64,000 nucleotides of DNA. It comes from Lutibacter agarilyticus. GTDB lineage: Bacteria; Bacteroidota; Bacteroidia; Flavobacteriales; Flavobacteriaceae. The position numbers were made by a program, and so were the translations under genes. The DNA is taken from assembly GCF_900188235.1 (NCBI RefSeq), contig NZ_FZNT01000001.1, forward strand, positions 1 to 64,000, written 5' to 3'. Each line of letters begins with the position of its first letter. The first letter of the stretch is position 1. The notes beneath the pieces were generated by a model. It was given only the letters and a program-made list of their open reading frames with translations. It was not told the origin of the DNA and made no database searches. Positions 32,623 to 42,047 of this stretch are shown here, piece by piece.

Positions 32623-33702
32623 ATGAATTTAAGGAAAATAACATTAGTGAATTTTAAAAACTTCGAAAGTCAAACGTTTGATTTTGAGGGTAAAATAAAT
32701 TGTTTTGTAGGTGATAATGGTGTGGGGAAAACAAATGTTTTAGACGCAATTTATTATCTTTCTTTTGCAAAAAGTTATTTTAATCCGGTTGCAACACAGA
32801 ATATTCGTCATTCAGAAGATTTTTTTATGATTGAAGGGGAATATCAAATGGAAGATAAAGTTGATTTGGTGGTGTGTAGTTTAAAAAGAGGAAGTAAAAA
32901 AGTAGTAAAGCGTAATGGAAAGGCGTACGAAAAGTTTTCAGACCATATTGGGCATTTGCCTTTGGTAATTATTTCTCCAGCCGATCGCGATTTAATTATT
33001 GAAGGAAGTGATACACGTAGAAAGTTTATAGACAATGTAATTTCACAATCTGATAAAGGCTATTTACAAACGCTTATTAATTATAATAAGGTATTGGCAC
33101 AACGAAATTCTTTATTAAAATATTTTGCGGCCAACAGAACGTTTGATGCTTTAAATTTAAAGGTGTATAATGAACAGTTAAATACCTATAGTAGTTTAAT
33201 TTTTGATAAAAGAAGAGCCTTTTTAGAAGCATTTATACCTATCTTTAAAAAACGCTACAAAGCAATTTCAAATAGTAAAGAAACCGTAAATTTAGTATAT
33301 AAAACACAACTGAAAGACGGTAATTTGTTAGATTTATTTGAGCAGAATTTAGAAAAAGACAGAGTTTTACAATATACAAGTGTAGGTATTCATAAAGATG
33401 ATTTATCTTTTGAAATTGATGGATACCCTGTGAAGAAATTTGGTTCGCAAGGACAGCAAAAATCATATTTAGTGGCTTTAAAATTAGCGCAGTTTGACTT
33501 TATGAAACAACAATCACACGTAAAACCAATATTGTTGTTAGATGATATTTTTGACAAGCTAGATGATTCTAGAGTTGAACAAATAATTGCCTTGGTAAAT
33601 AGCAATGAATTTGGTCAGTTATTTATAAGTGATACACACAAGGATAGAACTGAAGAAGTCGTACAAAAAACAAAACAACCTTTTAAAATATTTGAATTAT
33701 AA
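32623..33702 (+). CDS. recF: DNA replication and repair protein RecF
   Basis: An SMC-like ATPase that loads RecA at gaps with RecO and RecR. Walker A GDNGVGKT is at 30-37, the ABC signature region is GSQGQQKS, and Walker B/D-loop [14 protein letters not shown] is near the C-terminus. The length of 359 aa is typical. The stop overlaps the start of the DUF721 gene by one base. Confidence 0.95.
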   Translation: MNLRKITLVNFKNFESQTFDFEGKINCFVGDNGVGKTNVLDAIYYLSFAKSYFNPVATQNIRHSEDFFMIEGEYQMEDKVDLVVCSLKRGSKKVVKRNGKAYEKFSDHIGHLPLVIISPADRDLIIEGSDTRRKFIDNVISQSDKGYLQTLINYNKVLAQRNSLLKYFAANRTFDALNLKVYNEQLNTYSSLIFDKRRAFLEAFIPIFKKRYKAISNSKETVNLVYKTQLKDGNLLDLFEQNLEKDRVLQYTSVGIHKDDLSFEIDGYPVKKFGSQGQQKSYLVALKLAQFDFMKQQSHVKPILLLDDIFDKLDDSRVEQIIALVNSNEFGQLFISDTHKDRTEEVVQKTKQPFKIFEL

Positions 33703-33998
33703 TGGCTAAACGCTTAAAAGAATTTCATTCCATTGAAGAGTTAATGAAGGATGTAATTAAAGAAAATAAATTAACTAAAGGAATGCACCAACTTTCGGTA
33801 AAAGATGCGTGGTCTAAATTAATGGGAAATGGTGTGGTGTCTTACACACAAAATATTGAATTAAACGGAAAAACGTTAATTGTAAAATTAAAATCATCTG
33901 TGCTACGCGAAGAATTGAGCTATGGGAAAGAGAAAATAGTAAAAATGATGAATGAAGAATTGGGCGAAAACTTAATTTCAAAAATAATTTTAAGTTAA
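33702..33998 (+). CDS. DUF721 (DciA-like) domain protein
   Basis: 98 aa, a small basic protein of the DUF721 family, whose DciA members load the replicative helicase in bacteria lacking DnaC. The KH-like core is visible in VSYTQNIELNGKTLIVKLKS and LREELSYGKEKIVKMMNEE. It is translationally coupled to recF, a common arrangement. The helicase-loader role is from the family, not from this sequence. Confidence 0.82.
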   Translation: MAKRLKEFHSIEELMKDVIKENKLTKGMHQLSVKDAWSKLMGNGVVSYTQNIELNGKTLIVKLKSSVLREELSYGKEKIVKMMNEELGENLISKIILS

Positions 33999-34008
33999 AA
34001 AAATAAAG

Positions 34009-34143
34009 AAAGGCTGTTTGGAAAGTGTTTAAACTTCGTCATTCTGAATTTATTTCAGAATCTTCTCATAATTGGTATTCCACCATTATGAGAACCTGAA
34101 TCAAGTTCAGGTTGACGAAAACTTACGTTTCCAAACAGCCTTT
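34009..34143. terminator. Bidirectional terminator stem containing two inverted dispersed repeats
   Basis: Outer arms 34009-34024 (AAAGGCTGTTTGGAAA) and 34128-34143 are exact reverse complements. Nested inside, 34036-34070 and 34085-34117 are inverted copies of the CGTCATTCTGAA...TCTCATAAT element, so the whole region can fold into one long nested hairpin. It lies between convergent genes (DUF721 and ndk). Confidence 0.75.
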
Positions 34144-34166
34144 GTTTTAAGTATGTAAATTTATTT

Positions 34167-34601
34167 TTAAAAGAATTTACCTGAAAAAACTTCTCTTCCT
34201 GAGAAATGAAAAGCACTTTCTATAGCTGCATTTTCATCACTATCTGAACCATGTATGGCATTGTTTCCAATAGATTCAGCATATAATTTACGAATAGTAC
34301 CTTCGGCAGCATCTGCAGGGTTCGTAGCTCCAATTAAAACACGAAAATCTTCTACAGCATTCTCTTTTTCTAATATGGCAGCAACAATTGGTCCGCAAGT
34401 CATATATTTTACGAGGTCTCCAAAAAATGGTTGGTCTTTATGAATTTTATAAAATTCTTCAGCACCCGCTGTTGTTAATCGCGTCATTTTCATTGCTACA
34501 ATTTTAAATCCTGCAGCATTAATTTTTTCTAAAATAGGCCCAATGTATCCTTTTTCAACCGCATCAGGTTTAAGCATTGTGAATGTTCTGTTTGTTGCCA
34601 T
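34167..34601 (-). CDS. ndk: Nucleoside diphosphate kinase
   Basis: Transfers the gamma-phosphate from ATP to NDPs through phosphohistidine His117 in [19 protein letters not shown] at the N-terminus is the family signature. The length of 144 aa is normal. It is a monocistronic minus-strand gene ending at the bidirectional terminator. Confidence 0.97.
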   Translation of the reverse strand: MATNRTFTMLKPDAVEKGYIGPILEKINAAGFKIVAMKMTRLTTAGAEEFYKIHKDQPFFGDLVKYMTCGPIVAAILEKENAVEDFRVLIGATNPADAAEGTIRKLYAESIGNNAIHGSDSDENAAIESAFHFSGREVFSGKFF

Positions 34602-34660
34602 TTGTAGTTTTTTTGTTTTTTAAACGCAGTAAATATAGTATTTTATGCTTAATATCAAAT

Positions 34661-35677
34661 TTACTGAAAATATTTTTGAGTATAACTTTTAAGCAATAAA
34701 TTATCTTCACCCCGAATTTCCATAAGCATTTCTTGTTTTTCGAAGTCTATTTTTAACACTCCAAAACTCTTTTCAGAAACCACATCAACTATTCTGTATT
34801 TGTTTGGTTCGCTCGTAAAATTAGTGTAAGAATGCGTCATTCCGCTCGATGTAAAATCAATTAGCGGATAGTTCAATCCTTCAATATTTTTTTTTGAAAT
34901 TTCTGAAATATGTCGATCTCCCGATAAAATAATTGTATTTCTTGCTTGTGTAGTTTTTAAAAGTGTTTCCAATTTTTCTACTTCATTAGGCATATTCCCC
35001 CAACTTTCAAAACCATGTTCAGCCGATAGAAACTGAATACTACTCATAATAATATGATACGCTGCTGTTGAGTTTTTAAGTTCGTTTTCTAACCACTGCC
35101 ACTGGGTAGCTCCAAGCATAGTAGCGTTTATGTCTTTAGTTGGTTGATATCGCTTTTTTGAAATGGTATCAGCAGTAAGCGCAGTTCTAAAGTAGCGCGT
35201 ATCTAACAAAATAATTTTAACAGCTTCATTATTTACCCGATATTCTTTTGAATAGTAGATACCTTCTTGCTTTCTTCGTGCGTCATTTTTGGGAACATCT
35301 AAAAAATCTAAAAATAATTGTTGTGACTCTTTTTTATGAGGGTATTCAATGCCGCCATCATTTAAACCATAATCGTGATCGTCCCAAGTAGCCAATACAT
35401 CAACATTTTTTATGAAATTAGCATAGGTTGAATCTTGCTTTTGACGTTCATAGTTTTTTGCTAAATACGTCATGTTTTCGGTGTCAGAATAAATAATATC
35501 TCCACCCCAAATCCAAACCTTAGGATTGTTTTTTGCTATGGAAGTCCACAACTTATTTTCTAAAACCTGATTGTTACAAGAGCCAAAAGCAATGATAAAA
35601 GGAGATTCGTACTTTTTTTTTGAAGTGCATGCGGTACATACTATAAATAGTAGAAGCAAGCTTTTAAAATAATTCAT
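34661..35677 (-). CDS. PhoD-like alkaline phosphatase family lipoprotein
   Basis: 338 aa with a lipoprotein signal (lipobox CTAC, Cys17). Metallophosphoesterase motifs include FGSCNNQ, WGGDIIYSD, TWDDHDYGLNDGG, LLDTRY and SGDRHISEI. It should hydrolyse phosphate mono- or diesters in the periplasm. The short form lacks the N-terminal PhoD_N domain, as many Bacteroidota members do. Confidence 0.87.
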   Translation of the reverse strand: MNYFKSLLLLFIVCTACTSKKKYESPFIIAFGSCNNQVLENKLWTSIAKNNPKVWIWGGDIIYSDTENMTYLAKNYERQKQDSTYANFIKNVDVLATWDDHDYGLNDGGIEYPHKKESQQLFLDFLDVPKNDARRKQEGIYYSKEYRVNNEAVKIILLDTRYFRTALTADTISKKRYQPTKDINATMLGATQWQWLENELKNSTAAYHIIMSSIQFLSAEHGFESWGNMPNEVEKLETLLKTTQARNTIILSGDRHISEISKKNIEGLNYPLIDFTSSGMTHSYTNFTSEPNKYRIVDVVSEKSFGVLKIDFEKQEMLMEIRGEDNLLLKSYTQKYFQ

Positions 35678-35761
35678 TCTAGGGTACTTTATAAGTGTTT
35701 ATAACAAATATACGTTACTTTATGAAATAAAATAGTGTATTAAATTGTATATTCGCAACCT

Positions 35762-36793
35762 ATGAAGTTAAGTGATGTAAAAGAGATTAAGGAGTTGTTT
35801 TCAACTCCTAAAAATATAGTAATTGTTCCACATAGAAATCCTGATGGTGATGCTATTGGATCAAGTTTGGCAATGTATCATTTTTTAAATAATAAAGGTC
35901 ATAACGCAACGGTAGTTGCACCTAATGATTATCCCAATTTTTTAAAGTGGTTGCCAGGTTCAAAAGAAGCGTTGAAGTTTGATATGCAAAACCGCCAATC
36001 AAAAGCAGCTATTGATGAAGCTTCAATTATTTTTCTGCTAGATTTTAATGCGTTGCATAGGGTTGGTAGCGATATGCAAAACACCTTGGAAGATTTTGAT
36101 GGTACTTTTATTATGATAGACCATCATCAACAGCCAGATGCTATTGCAAAGTATTTATTTTCAGATACTTCAATTTGCTCTACGTGTCAAATGGTATATC
36201 ATTTTTTAGAAAAATTAGAAGAAGTCGATGCTATAAATGCTGAAATTGCTACCAGTTTGTATACGGGTATTATGACCGATACGGGCTCTTTTCGTTTTCC
36301 TTCAACAACAAGTACTACCCATAGAATTATAGCCGATTTAATTGATAAAGGTGCCGATAATGCTAAAATTCATAATAATGTGTACGACACCAATTCTTAT
36401 GGGAAACTACAATTATTAGGTCGTTGTTTAAGTAATATGGTGGTGGTTGAAAAATTGAAGACGGCTTATATTTATTTATCACAACAAGATTTAGATGAAT
36501 TTAACTATGTAAAAGGAGATACTGAAGGTGTTGTAAATTACGCATTGTCTTTAGATGGAATTATTTTTGCAGCTATTTTTATTGAAGATGTTGAGCAAAA
36601 AATTATTAAAATTTCATTAAGGTCTAAAGGGAAGTTTTCAGTTAATAAATTTGCGCGTGAACATTTTGATGGAGGCGGACACGACAATGCCGCTGGTGGA
36701 AGATCGGAAGAATCATTAGATGCTACCATTTCAAATTTTTTAAAAATTCTTCCAACGTATAAAAACGATTTATTGCATTCTTATGAAGACTAA
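35762..36793 (+). CDS. DHH/DHHA1 oligoribonuclease / pAp phosphatase (NrnA-like)
   Basis: Degrades nano-RNA and dephosphorylates 3'-phosphoadenosine 5'-phosphate. It has the DHH motifs PHRNPDGDAIGSS, IIFLLDFN and IMIDHHQQPD, and the DHHA1 motif GGGHDNAAGG. The 343-aa length fits. A TATATTCG -7 element at 35748-35755 lies only 6 bases before the ATG, suggesting a leaderless or near-leaderless message, though no clear -33 is seen. Its end overlaps the gldI start by 11 bases. Confidence 0.9.
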   Translation: MKLSDVKEIKELFSTPKNIVIVPHRNPDGDAIGSSLAMYHFLNNKGHNATVVAPNDYPNFLKWLPGSKEALKFDMQNRQSKAAIDEASIIFLLDFNALHRVGSDMQNTLEDFDGTFIMIDHHQQPDAIAKYLFSDTSICSTCQMVYHFLEKLEEVDAINAEIATSLYTGIMTDTGSFRFPSTTSTTHRIIADLIDKGADNAKIHNNVYDTNSYGKLQLLGRCLSNMVVVEKLKTAYIYLSQQDLDEFNYVKGDTEGVVNYALSLDGIIFAAIFIEDVEQKIIKISLRSKGKFSVNKFAREHFDGGGHDNAAGGRSEESLDATISNFLKILPTYKNDLLHSYED

Positions 36794-37328
36794 AATTGCC
36801 AGTTTGTTTTTAGTAGGGTTTTTAATTTCCTGCGTGCAACCTATTCCACGAAAACCGGTAACAATAAAATCATCTTCTTTTATGGAAACATCTGTTTCGT
36901 TGAATAAAAAAATGAACGAAAAAGAAGAGAATCTTCTGAAAAATATCATTAAAAATGATTCGTTAACTACTTACATCGCTTCACCTAGCGGATTTTGGTA
37001 CACTTATAATCTTAAAAGTAAAAACACGTATACACCTCAATTTGGAGACCAAGTATTGTATGCTTGTGAAATTTATAATTTAAACAACGAAGTTATTTAT
37101 AGCGCACAAGAATTAGGTTTGCAAAACTATACCATAAACAAACAAGAATTAGTTGAAGGTTTACGAAACGGACTTCAATTAATGAATGAAGGAGATGTTG
37201 TAACTTTTTTGTTCCCATCTCATAAAGTTTTTGGATATTTGGGCGATGAAAATAAAATAGGAATTAATCAACCATTAATATATAAAGTTCAATTAAATAA
37301 AATCAATAAGAAAAATGAAAGTAATTAA
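36783..37328 (+). CDS. gldI: Gliding motility-associated peptidyl-prolyl isomerase GldI
   Basis: 181-aa lipoprotein (lipobox LISC, Cys17) with a C-terminal FKBP-type domain (LVEGLRNGLQLMNEGDVVTF, HKVFGYLGDE). It matches GldI, a folding factor for the gliding/T9SS machinery of flavobacteria. Its start overlaps nrnA and its end overlaps the next FKBP gene by 14 bases, so the operon is translationally coupled. This agrees with the T9SS-sorted proteins elsewhere in the window. Confidence 0.88.
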   Translation: MKTKIASLFLVGFLISCVQPIPRKPVTIKSSSFMETSVSLNKKMNEKEENLLKNIIKNDSLTTYIASPSGFWYTYNLKSKNTYTPQFGDQVLYACEIYNLNNEVIYSAQELGLQNYTINKQELVEGLRNGLQLMNEGDVVTFLFPSHKVFGYLGDENKIGINQPLIYKVQLNKINKKNESN

Positions 37329-38046
37329 ATTTGTTTTAGTATTCACAGTAATTTCAACCTTAATATCTTGTAATAATTCAGGTATTACAAAAAAATCTTT
37401 AGAAACAGATATCGATTCAGCAAGTTATGCTTTAGGATTAGATATTGCAGTTAAATTAAAAGGAAATTTTGATGAAGTAGATCAAGATCTTTTTATTCAA
37501 GGTGTTTCTAGCGGATTAGACTCTACTAATATTTTAATCGACTTTGAAAAAGTAGACGTTATTTTAAGAGAGTTTTTTCAAAAAAGACAAGTAGCACAAC
37601 AAGCAAAACAACAAGAAGAAGCTTTGGAAAAAGCAGCAGAAGAGTTTGGTGATGTAAAATTAGAAGGTGAAAAGTTTTTAGAAAAAAATAAAGACGAAGC
37701 TAATGTTGTAACTACTGAAAGTGGTTTACAGTACATTGTTTTAAAAGAAGGTTCAGGTGACAAGCCGTTAGCTACTTCAAAAGTAAAAGTGCATTATACA
37801 GGAACTTTATTAGATGGAACTGTTTTTGATAGTTCAGTTGAAAGAGGAACTCCTTCAGAATTTATGGTAAATAGAGTAATTAAAGGATGGACTGAAGGTT
37901 TACAATTAATGCCAGTTGGTTCAAAATATAAATTCTTTATACCTCAAGATATTGCTTACGGAGCATTTCCTCGTCAAGGTGGAAAAATTCGTCCTTTTGA
38001 TGCGTTAATTTTTGAAGTAGAATTAATAGAGATCACTAAAAAATAG
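37315..38046 (+). CDS. FKBP-type peptidyl-prolyl isomerase lipoprotein
   Basis: 243 aa with lipoprotein signal (Cys19), an N-terminal helical dimerisation region of FkpA/Mip type (about 25-115, QQAKQQEEALEKAAEEFGD) and a full FKBP domain (KVHYTGTLLDGTVFDSS, GWTEGLQLMPVGSKYKFFIP). It acts as a periplasmic folding catalyst. It lies in the gldI operon and has a 6-base gap to the cyclophilin-FKBP gene. Confidence 0.92.
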   Translation: MKVIKFVLVFTVISTLISCNNSGITKKSLETDIDSASYALGLDIAVKLKGNFDEVDQDLFIQGVSSGLDSTNILIDFEKVDVILREFFQKRQVAQQAKQQEEALEKAAEEFGDVKLEGEKFLEKNKDEANVVTTESGLQYIVLKEGSGDKPLATSKVKVHYTGTLLDGTVFDSSVERGTPSEFMVNRVIKGWTEGLQLMPVGSKYKFFIPQDIAYGAFPRQGGKIRPFDALIFEVELIEITKK

Positions 38047-38052
38047 TTTTAA

Positions 38053-39150
38053 ATGAAGGTTTTTAAACTAAGTTTTTTAATTGTAGCTTTATTAGTGCTT
38101 TCTTGTAAACCAGCTAAATATGCTGATTTAGAAGATGGTATGTATGCTGATTTAGTAACAAATAAAGGTGATATTTTATTGAAATTAGAGTTTGAAAAAA
38201 CACCAATAACAGTTGCCAATTTTGTTTCTTTAGCAAATGGAACCAATAGTTTTGTAGCCGATTCATTGAAAGGAAAGCCTTTTTATAACGGAACTGTTTT
38301 TCATAGGGTAATTCCTAATTTTATGATTCAAGGTGGTGACCCTTTAGGAACAGGTTCAGGTGATCCAGGTTATAAATTTTCAGATGAATTTCCAAAAGAT
38401 GAAAAAGGTGCTTTATTGCTAAAACACACTGCTCCAGGTATTTTATCAATGGCAAATTCTGGTCCAGCTACAAACGGAAGTCAGTTTTTTATAACACACA
38501 AGGAAACTCCTTGGTTAGATGGAAAGCACACTGTTTTTGGGAATGTTGAAATAGGTCAATCAGTTGTTGACTCTATTGTTCAAAATGACCAAATTGAAAG
38601 TGTTGAAATCATTAAAATAGGAAAAGCTGCAAAATCATTTAAAGCTGCAGAACAATTCAAAACGTATTTTGAAGAATTAGAATCGGTTAATAAGGCTAAA
38701 GAAGAGCGAATGACAACGTTGTTGGCAAAAACAAAAGCTAAGTTTGATTTATATGCTTCAAGTGTTAAAGAATTACCTTCAGGTTTAAAATACGTAATTA
38801 CTGAAACTAAAAATGGTATTCAACCAAAAACAGGTACAAACGTAAAAGTTAATTGTGCAGGATATTTTACAGATGGTAAATTATTTTGGACTACTTGGAA
38901 AGCACTTGCTGAAACTTATGAAATGTATGATCACCGTCAGGAGTCTGCTGGAGGTTATGCACCAATTTCGACTGTTTACAGTGATGAGGCACCTTTAATA
39001 CCCGGTTTTAGAGAAGGTTTACAAAAAATGAAGCTTGGAGATAAAGCGTTACTTTATATTCCTTCACATTTAGGATATGGAGCAGCAGGAGCAGGTGGTG
39101 TTATACCGCCAAATGCAGATTTAGTTTTTGAATTAGAACTCGTAGAATAA
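38053..39150 (+). CDS. Cyclophilin-FKBP fusion peptidyl-prolyl isomerase lipoprotein
   Basis: 365 aa with two isomerase domains. After a lipobox (VLSC, Cys18), a cyclophilin domain spans about 30-200 (FYNGTVFHRVIPNFMIQGGD, ANSGPATNGSQFFITHK). A linker is followed by an FKBP-like domain (about 255-365, GFREGLQKMKLGDKALLYIP). Both act on proline peptide bonds of envelope proteins. It is the third consecutive isomerase of the operon. Confidence 0.92.
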   Translation: MKVFKLSFLIVALLVLSCKPAKYADLEDGMYADLVTNKGDILLKLEFEKTPITVANFVSLANGTNSFVADSLKGKPFYNGTVFHRVIPNFMIQGGDPLGTGSGDPGYKFSDEFPKDEKGALLLKHTAPGILSMANSGPATNGSQFFITHKETPWLDGKHTVFGNVEIGQSVVDSIVQNDQIESVEIIKIGKAAKSFKAAEQFKTYFEELESVNKAKEERMTTLLAKTKAKFDLYASSVKELPSGLKYVITETKNGIQPKTGTNVKVNCAGYFTDGKLFWTTWKALAETYEMYDHRQESAGGYAPISTVYSDEAPLIPGFREGLQKMKLGDKALLYIPSHLGYGAAGAGGVIPPNADLVFELELVE

Positions 39151-39169
39151 TACATACAATTGGTATTCA

Positions 39170-39742
39170 ATGATTGATAGTCTTATAAATTACGATATTG
39201 AATTACTATTATTCCTAAACAATTTAGGAACAACAACTTGGGATGGTTTCTGGTTATTTATGACAAATAAATACAGTGCCATCCCTTTATATGTAGTACT
39301 CCTTTTTTTATGCTATACATATTACGGTTTAAAGAAAACCCTCATAATTATTGTTTCTATAGCCTTATTAATTGCGGTTTCAGATCAAACCAGTAATTTG
39401 TTTAAATATGGTTTTAAACGGTTACGACCTTGCCACGATGAAAGTATTTCTCATTTAGTTCGCTTGGTAAAGGCTAGTTGTGGTGGTAAATATTCCTATT
39501 TTTCTGCGCATGCAGCAAATTCAATGGCCATTGCTATGTACTTCGGAATGTTATTTAAAAAGCAGTTAAAATACTTTTTAGCAGGCTTAGTTTTATGGGC
39601 ATTAATAGTTGGTTATAGCCGCATTTATATTGGTGTGCATTTTCCGTTAGATGTACTAACAGGAATGTTTTTTGGGACTGTTTACGGATTTACGTTCTAT
39701 AAACTCACCACTTTTATTTCTAAAAAATATATTAAGAATTAG
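39170..39742 (+). CDS. PAP2 family phosphatase
   Basis: 190-aa membrane phosphatase for isoprenyl or phosphatidate pyrophosphates. It has the three PAP2 motifs: KRLRPCHD, a variant second motif YFSAHAANSMA in place of PSGH, and SRIYIGVHFPLDVLTG. About five TM helices are present. It lies 19 bases after the cyclophilin gene and overlaps the convergent gene end by 11 bases. A role in recycling lipid carrier is plausible. Confidence 0.88.
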   Translation: MIDSLINYDIELLLFLNNLGTTTWDGFWLFMTNKYSAIPLYVVLLFLCYTYYGLKKTLIIIVSIALLIAVSDQTSNLFKYGFKRLRPCHDESISHLVRLVKASCGGKYSYFSAHAANSMAIAMYFGMLFKKQLKYFLAGLVLWALIVGYSRIYIGVHFPLDVLTGMFFGTVYGFTFYKLTTFISKKYIKN

Positions 39743-40403
39743 CCGAGTAAATTTGTTTGTTAAACGGATTTAAAAATATTAAAAAGAAAATAACCCCGAA
39801 CGCTAATTCATACAATTCCCATTTTCGGTCTGAAGTCATAAACATAATTAATGCTGTACAGGATAAAAAAGCAATGGTATGTTGCCAATTTACCACAGGA
39901 ATCGCAAACATGTCAGCTAAATTTTTAATAAAATCGTACTTTCGATATAAGATGGGTGTAAAAATTAAATAGATGATTAATACAACTGTTAGCAACTGAC
40001 TAAAAATAATTTTATTTACTTTTTTACCATTTACAACCATATTGTGTAAGTTGGTTTCACCTTGTGCATTGTTTTCTAAAAAATATTCAGAAGATTCAAC
40101 ATTAAATATACGTTGACCCCAAGAAATTTCTTCTCCAGCTCCAAATAAAAACACCAATGCAATCATTATAATTCCAAACTTCCATAAGGGGTTTTTAAAT
40201 TTTTGCAGTTTAAAAAAACGATAGAGTAGTAGTAAGCAAGAGAAAAATAAAAATACAGCAGTACCATATTCAACATAACCATCTTCCTTTGCGTAAACGG
40301 TATCAAAATAAGTTAAATCTGTATTCGAAAAATAGATTCCAAATCCAAATACAAAGATTAAAAATGAAAAGGCAATTTTCTCTGTTTGTGTAAGTGTTTT
40401 CAT
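39732..40403 (-). CDS. Conserved multi-pass membrane protein of unknown function
   Basis: 223 aa with about six hydrophobic segments and a conserved loop FLFGAGEEISWGQRIF, which is typical of an uncharacterised family. It is the last gene of the glycosyltransferase operon; its start is 12 bases after the GT39 stop. No enzyme fold is recognised; the acidic EEISWGQR loop may be functional. Confidence 0.7.
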   Translation of the reverse strand: MKTLTQTEKIAFSFLIFVFGFGIYFSNTDLTYFDTVYAKEDGYVEYGTAVFLFFSCLLLLYRFFKLQKFKNPLWKFGIIMIALVFLFGAGEEISWGQRIFNVESSEYFLENNAQGETNLHNMVVNGKKVNKIIFSQLLTVVLIIYLIFTPILYRKYDFIKNLADMFAIPVVNWQHTIAFLSCTALIMFMTSDRKWELYELAFGVIFFLIFLNPFNKQIYSANS

Positions 40404-40415
40404 AGGGTAAAAGTA

Positions 40416-42041
40416 CTACTTTTTTGATACTAAATAAAATTGACGGACAAGTCTGTTTTTTTGTTTAGCTCCAACGTTTAAATTATATGTTTTAATAAAT
40501 TCTAATTTGTAATTAGAATTCAATTCAGTGTTGATTTTCTCGAAACTGTCGTTTGTTATTAGCAATCCAAACTTTTTTTCAGAAGGAAATTCTAAACGAT
40601 TGTTCTTGTGAATATTTTTTAGTTTTCCGTTATAATCCCATATCATTTCAGGGGTAACATCACCAACTGAATATGTTTTTATGCCCTTTTCTTTTTCATA
40701 TAGGTGAAGCGAATTAATGGATGTAAACGCATCATTTTTGTTGAATACTTTCGAAATAGGAATTCCAAAAACAAAGATTGAAAGCATAAAAAAGATGCTT
40801 AAATAAAAAGTTACTTTTATATTTTTCTGAATCAAACTTCTAATCATAAAAATACCAATTGTAAGTAAAGCTAAGGAGGTTGATATATAATTGATGAAAT
40901 ATAGCTCAAATGAGTCATTTAAAACAAAATACAATACTACAGGAAAACATATTCCAACGGTTGCAATTAAACCAAAGTTAAAATACACAGGTATTGTTTC
41001 TTTTTTGCTTGTTAAGGTTGAAAATTCCTTGATTAAAAACTGGATATAAAACCCTGTATTTAATGCTAGTGGTATCAAAACGGGCATTAAATAACGCGCT
41101 TTCTTTTCTGGAATTGTTGAAAGTAGTACCACTGCAATTAATGTCCACCAAAACGTAAATTTATATGCTTTTTTGTTTTCAACGCGTTTAATTAGATAAG
41201 GGTATAACAATGCGATAAAAGCAGGAATGGTCCACAAGCCAGATTGTACAAAGAAACTCCAGTAATAATAAAAAGGTTTTACGTTATAACTACTCCAATT
41301 GCCCGTTTCTCTACTTGCAATGGCTAAAAACGCTTCTGGATCAGCATAGCGTACATAAACAAACCACCAAGAACCTAGGATTATAAATAAAATGATAAAG
41401 CTTAAAAATGGCACTAATTTTTGTTTGAAGTTTTTAAATTTAAACACAATTCCGTAAGAAATTATAAATGGTAAAAATACTGCAAATAAAGAAACGGGAC
41501 CTTTACTTAACATAGACAATCCAAAAAATACGGCTGCTAAAAATGCTTTTTTCCAATTAGACGTATGTTCTTCAAAAAGAGTGAATAAATAATAGATTCC
41601 AGCAAATATAAATCCGTGAGCAAAAATATCCCAAGGAGCTTCATTTAAAATTCCAACCACATAAAATGAAGTGACTAATATTAAACTGTTTCTAAAACTA
41701 TGATTTTTTGATAAACTTAATTTCAATGAAAAATAATAACAAACGAATCCAGAAAATAAGACCATTAACGCTGCCGGAAGTCTTAAGGCAAATAAGCTGT
41801 TTGCTCCAAATAAAAGTCCCGAAACAGCCGTTAACCAGGTAGGTAAAGGAGGTTTTTGATAGCGAGGCTCACCATTCATAGTGGTTAATATCCAATTATT
41901 ATCCTGAATCATTTCTCTGCTGCTAATAAAATTACGTGCCTCCATAATGGTAATATTTGGCACGTCTAAATGTATTAGAAGCATTAGCGAAACAATGATT
42001 GTTAAACTAAGTAGCGGATATTTTTCTAGCGTTTTAATCAT
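40416..42041 (-). CDS. GT39-family membrane glycosyltransferase (ArnT-like), copy 1
   Basis: 541 aa, about 12 TM helices. The N-terminal periplasmic loop contains ITIMEARNF and EPRYQKPPLPTWL, characteristic of the PMT/ArnT family that transfers sugar from a polyprenyl phosphate donor to lipid A or another envelope acceptor. It is the second of two adjacent GT39 genes (6-base gap). The GT2 encoded upstream should make the lipid-linked donor. Confidence 0.85.
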   Translation of the reverse strand: MIKTLEKYPLLSLTIIVSLMLLIHLDVPNITIMEARNFISSREMIQDNNWILTTMNGEPRYQKPPLPTWLTAVSGLLFGANSLFALRLPAALMVLFSGFVCYYFSLKLSLSKNHSFRNSLILVTSFYVVGILNEAPWDIFAHGFIFAGIYYLFTLFEEHTSNWKKAFLAAVFFGLSMLSKGPVSLFAVFLPFIISYGIVFKFKNFKQKLVPFLSFIILFIILGSWWFVYVRYADPEAFLAIASRETGNWSSYNVKPFYYYWSFFVQSGLWTIPAFIALLYPYLIKRVENKKAYKFTFWWTLIAVVLLSTIPEKKARYLMPVLIPLALNTGFYIQFLIKEFSTLTSKKETIPVYFNFGLIATVGICFPVVLYFVLNDSFELYFINYISTSLALLTIGIFMIRSLIQKNIKVTFYLSIFFMLSIFVFGIPISKVFNKNDAFTSINSLHLYEKEKGIKTYSVGDVTPEMIWDYNGKLKNIHKNNRLEFPSEKKFGLLITNDSFEKINTELNSNYKLEFIKTYNLNVGAKQKNRLVRQFYLVSKK

Positions 42042-42047
42042 GTTGAT

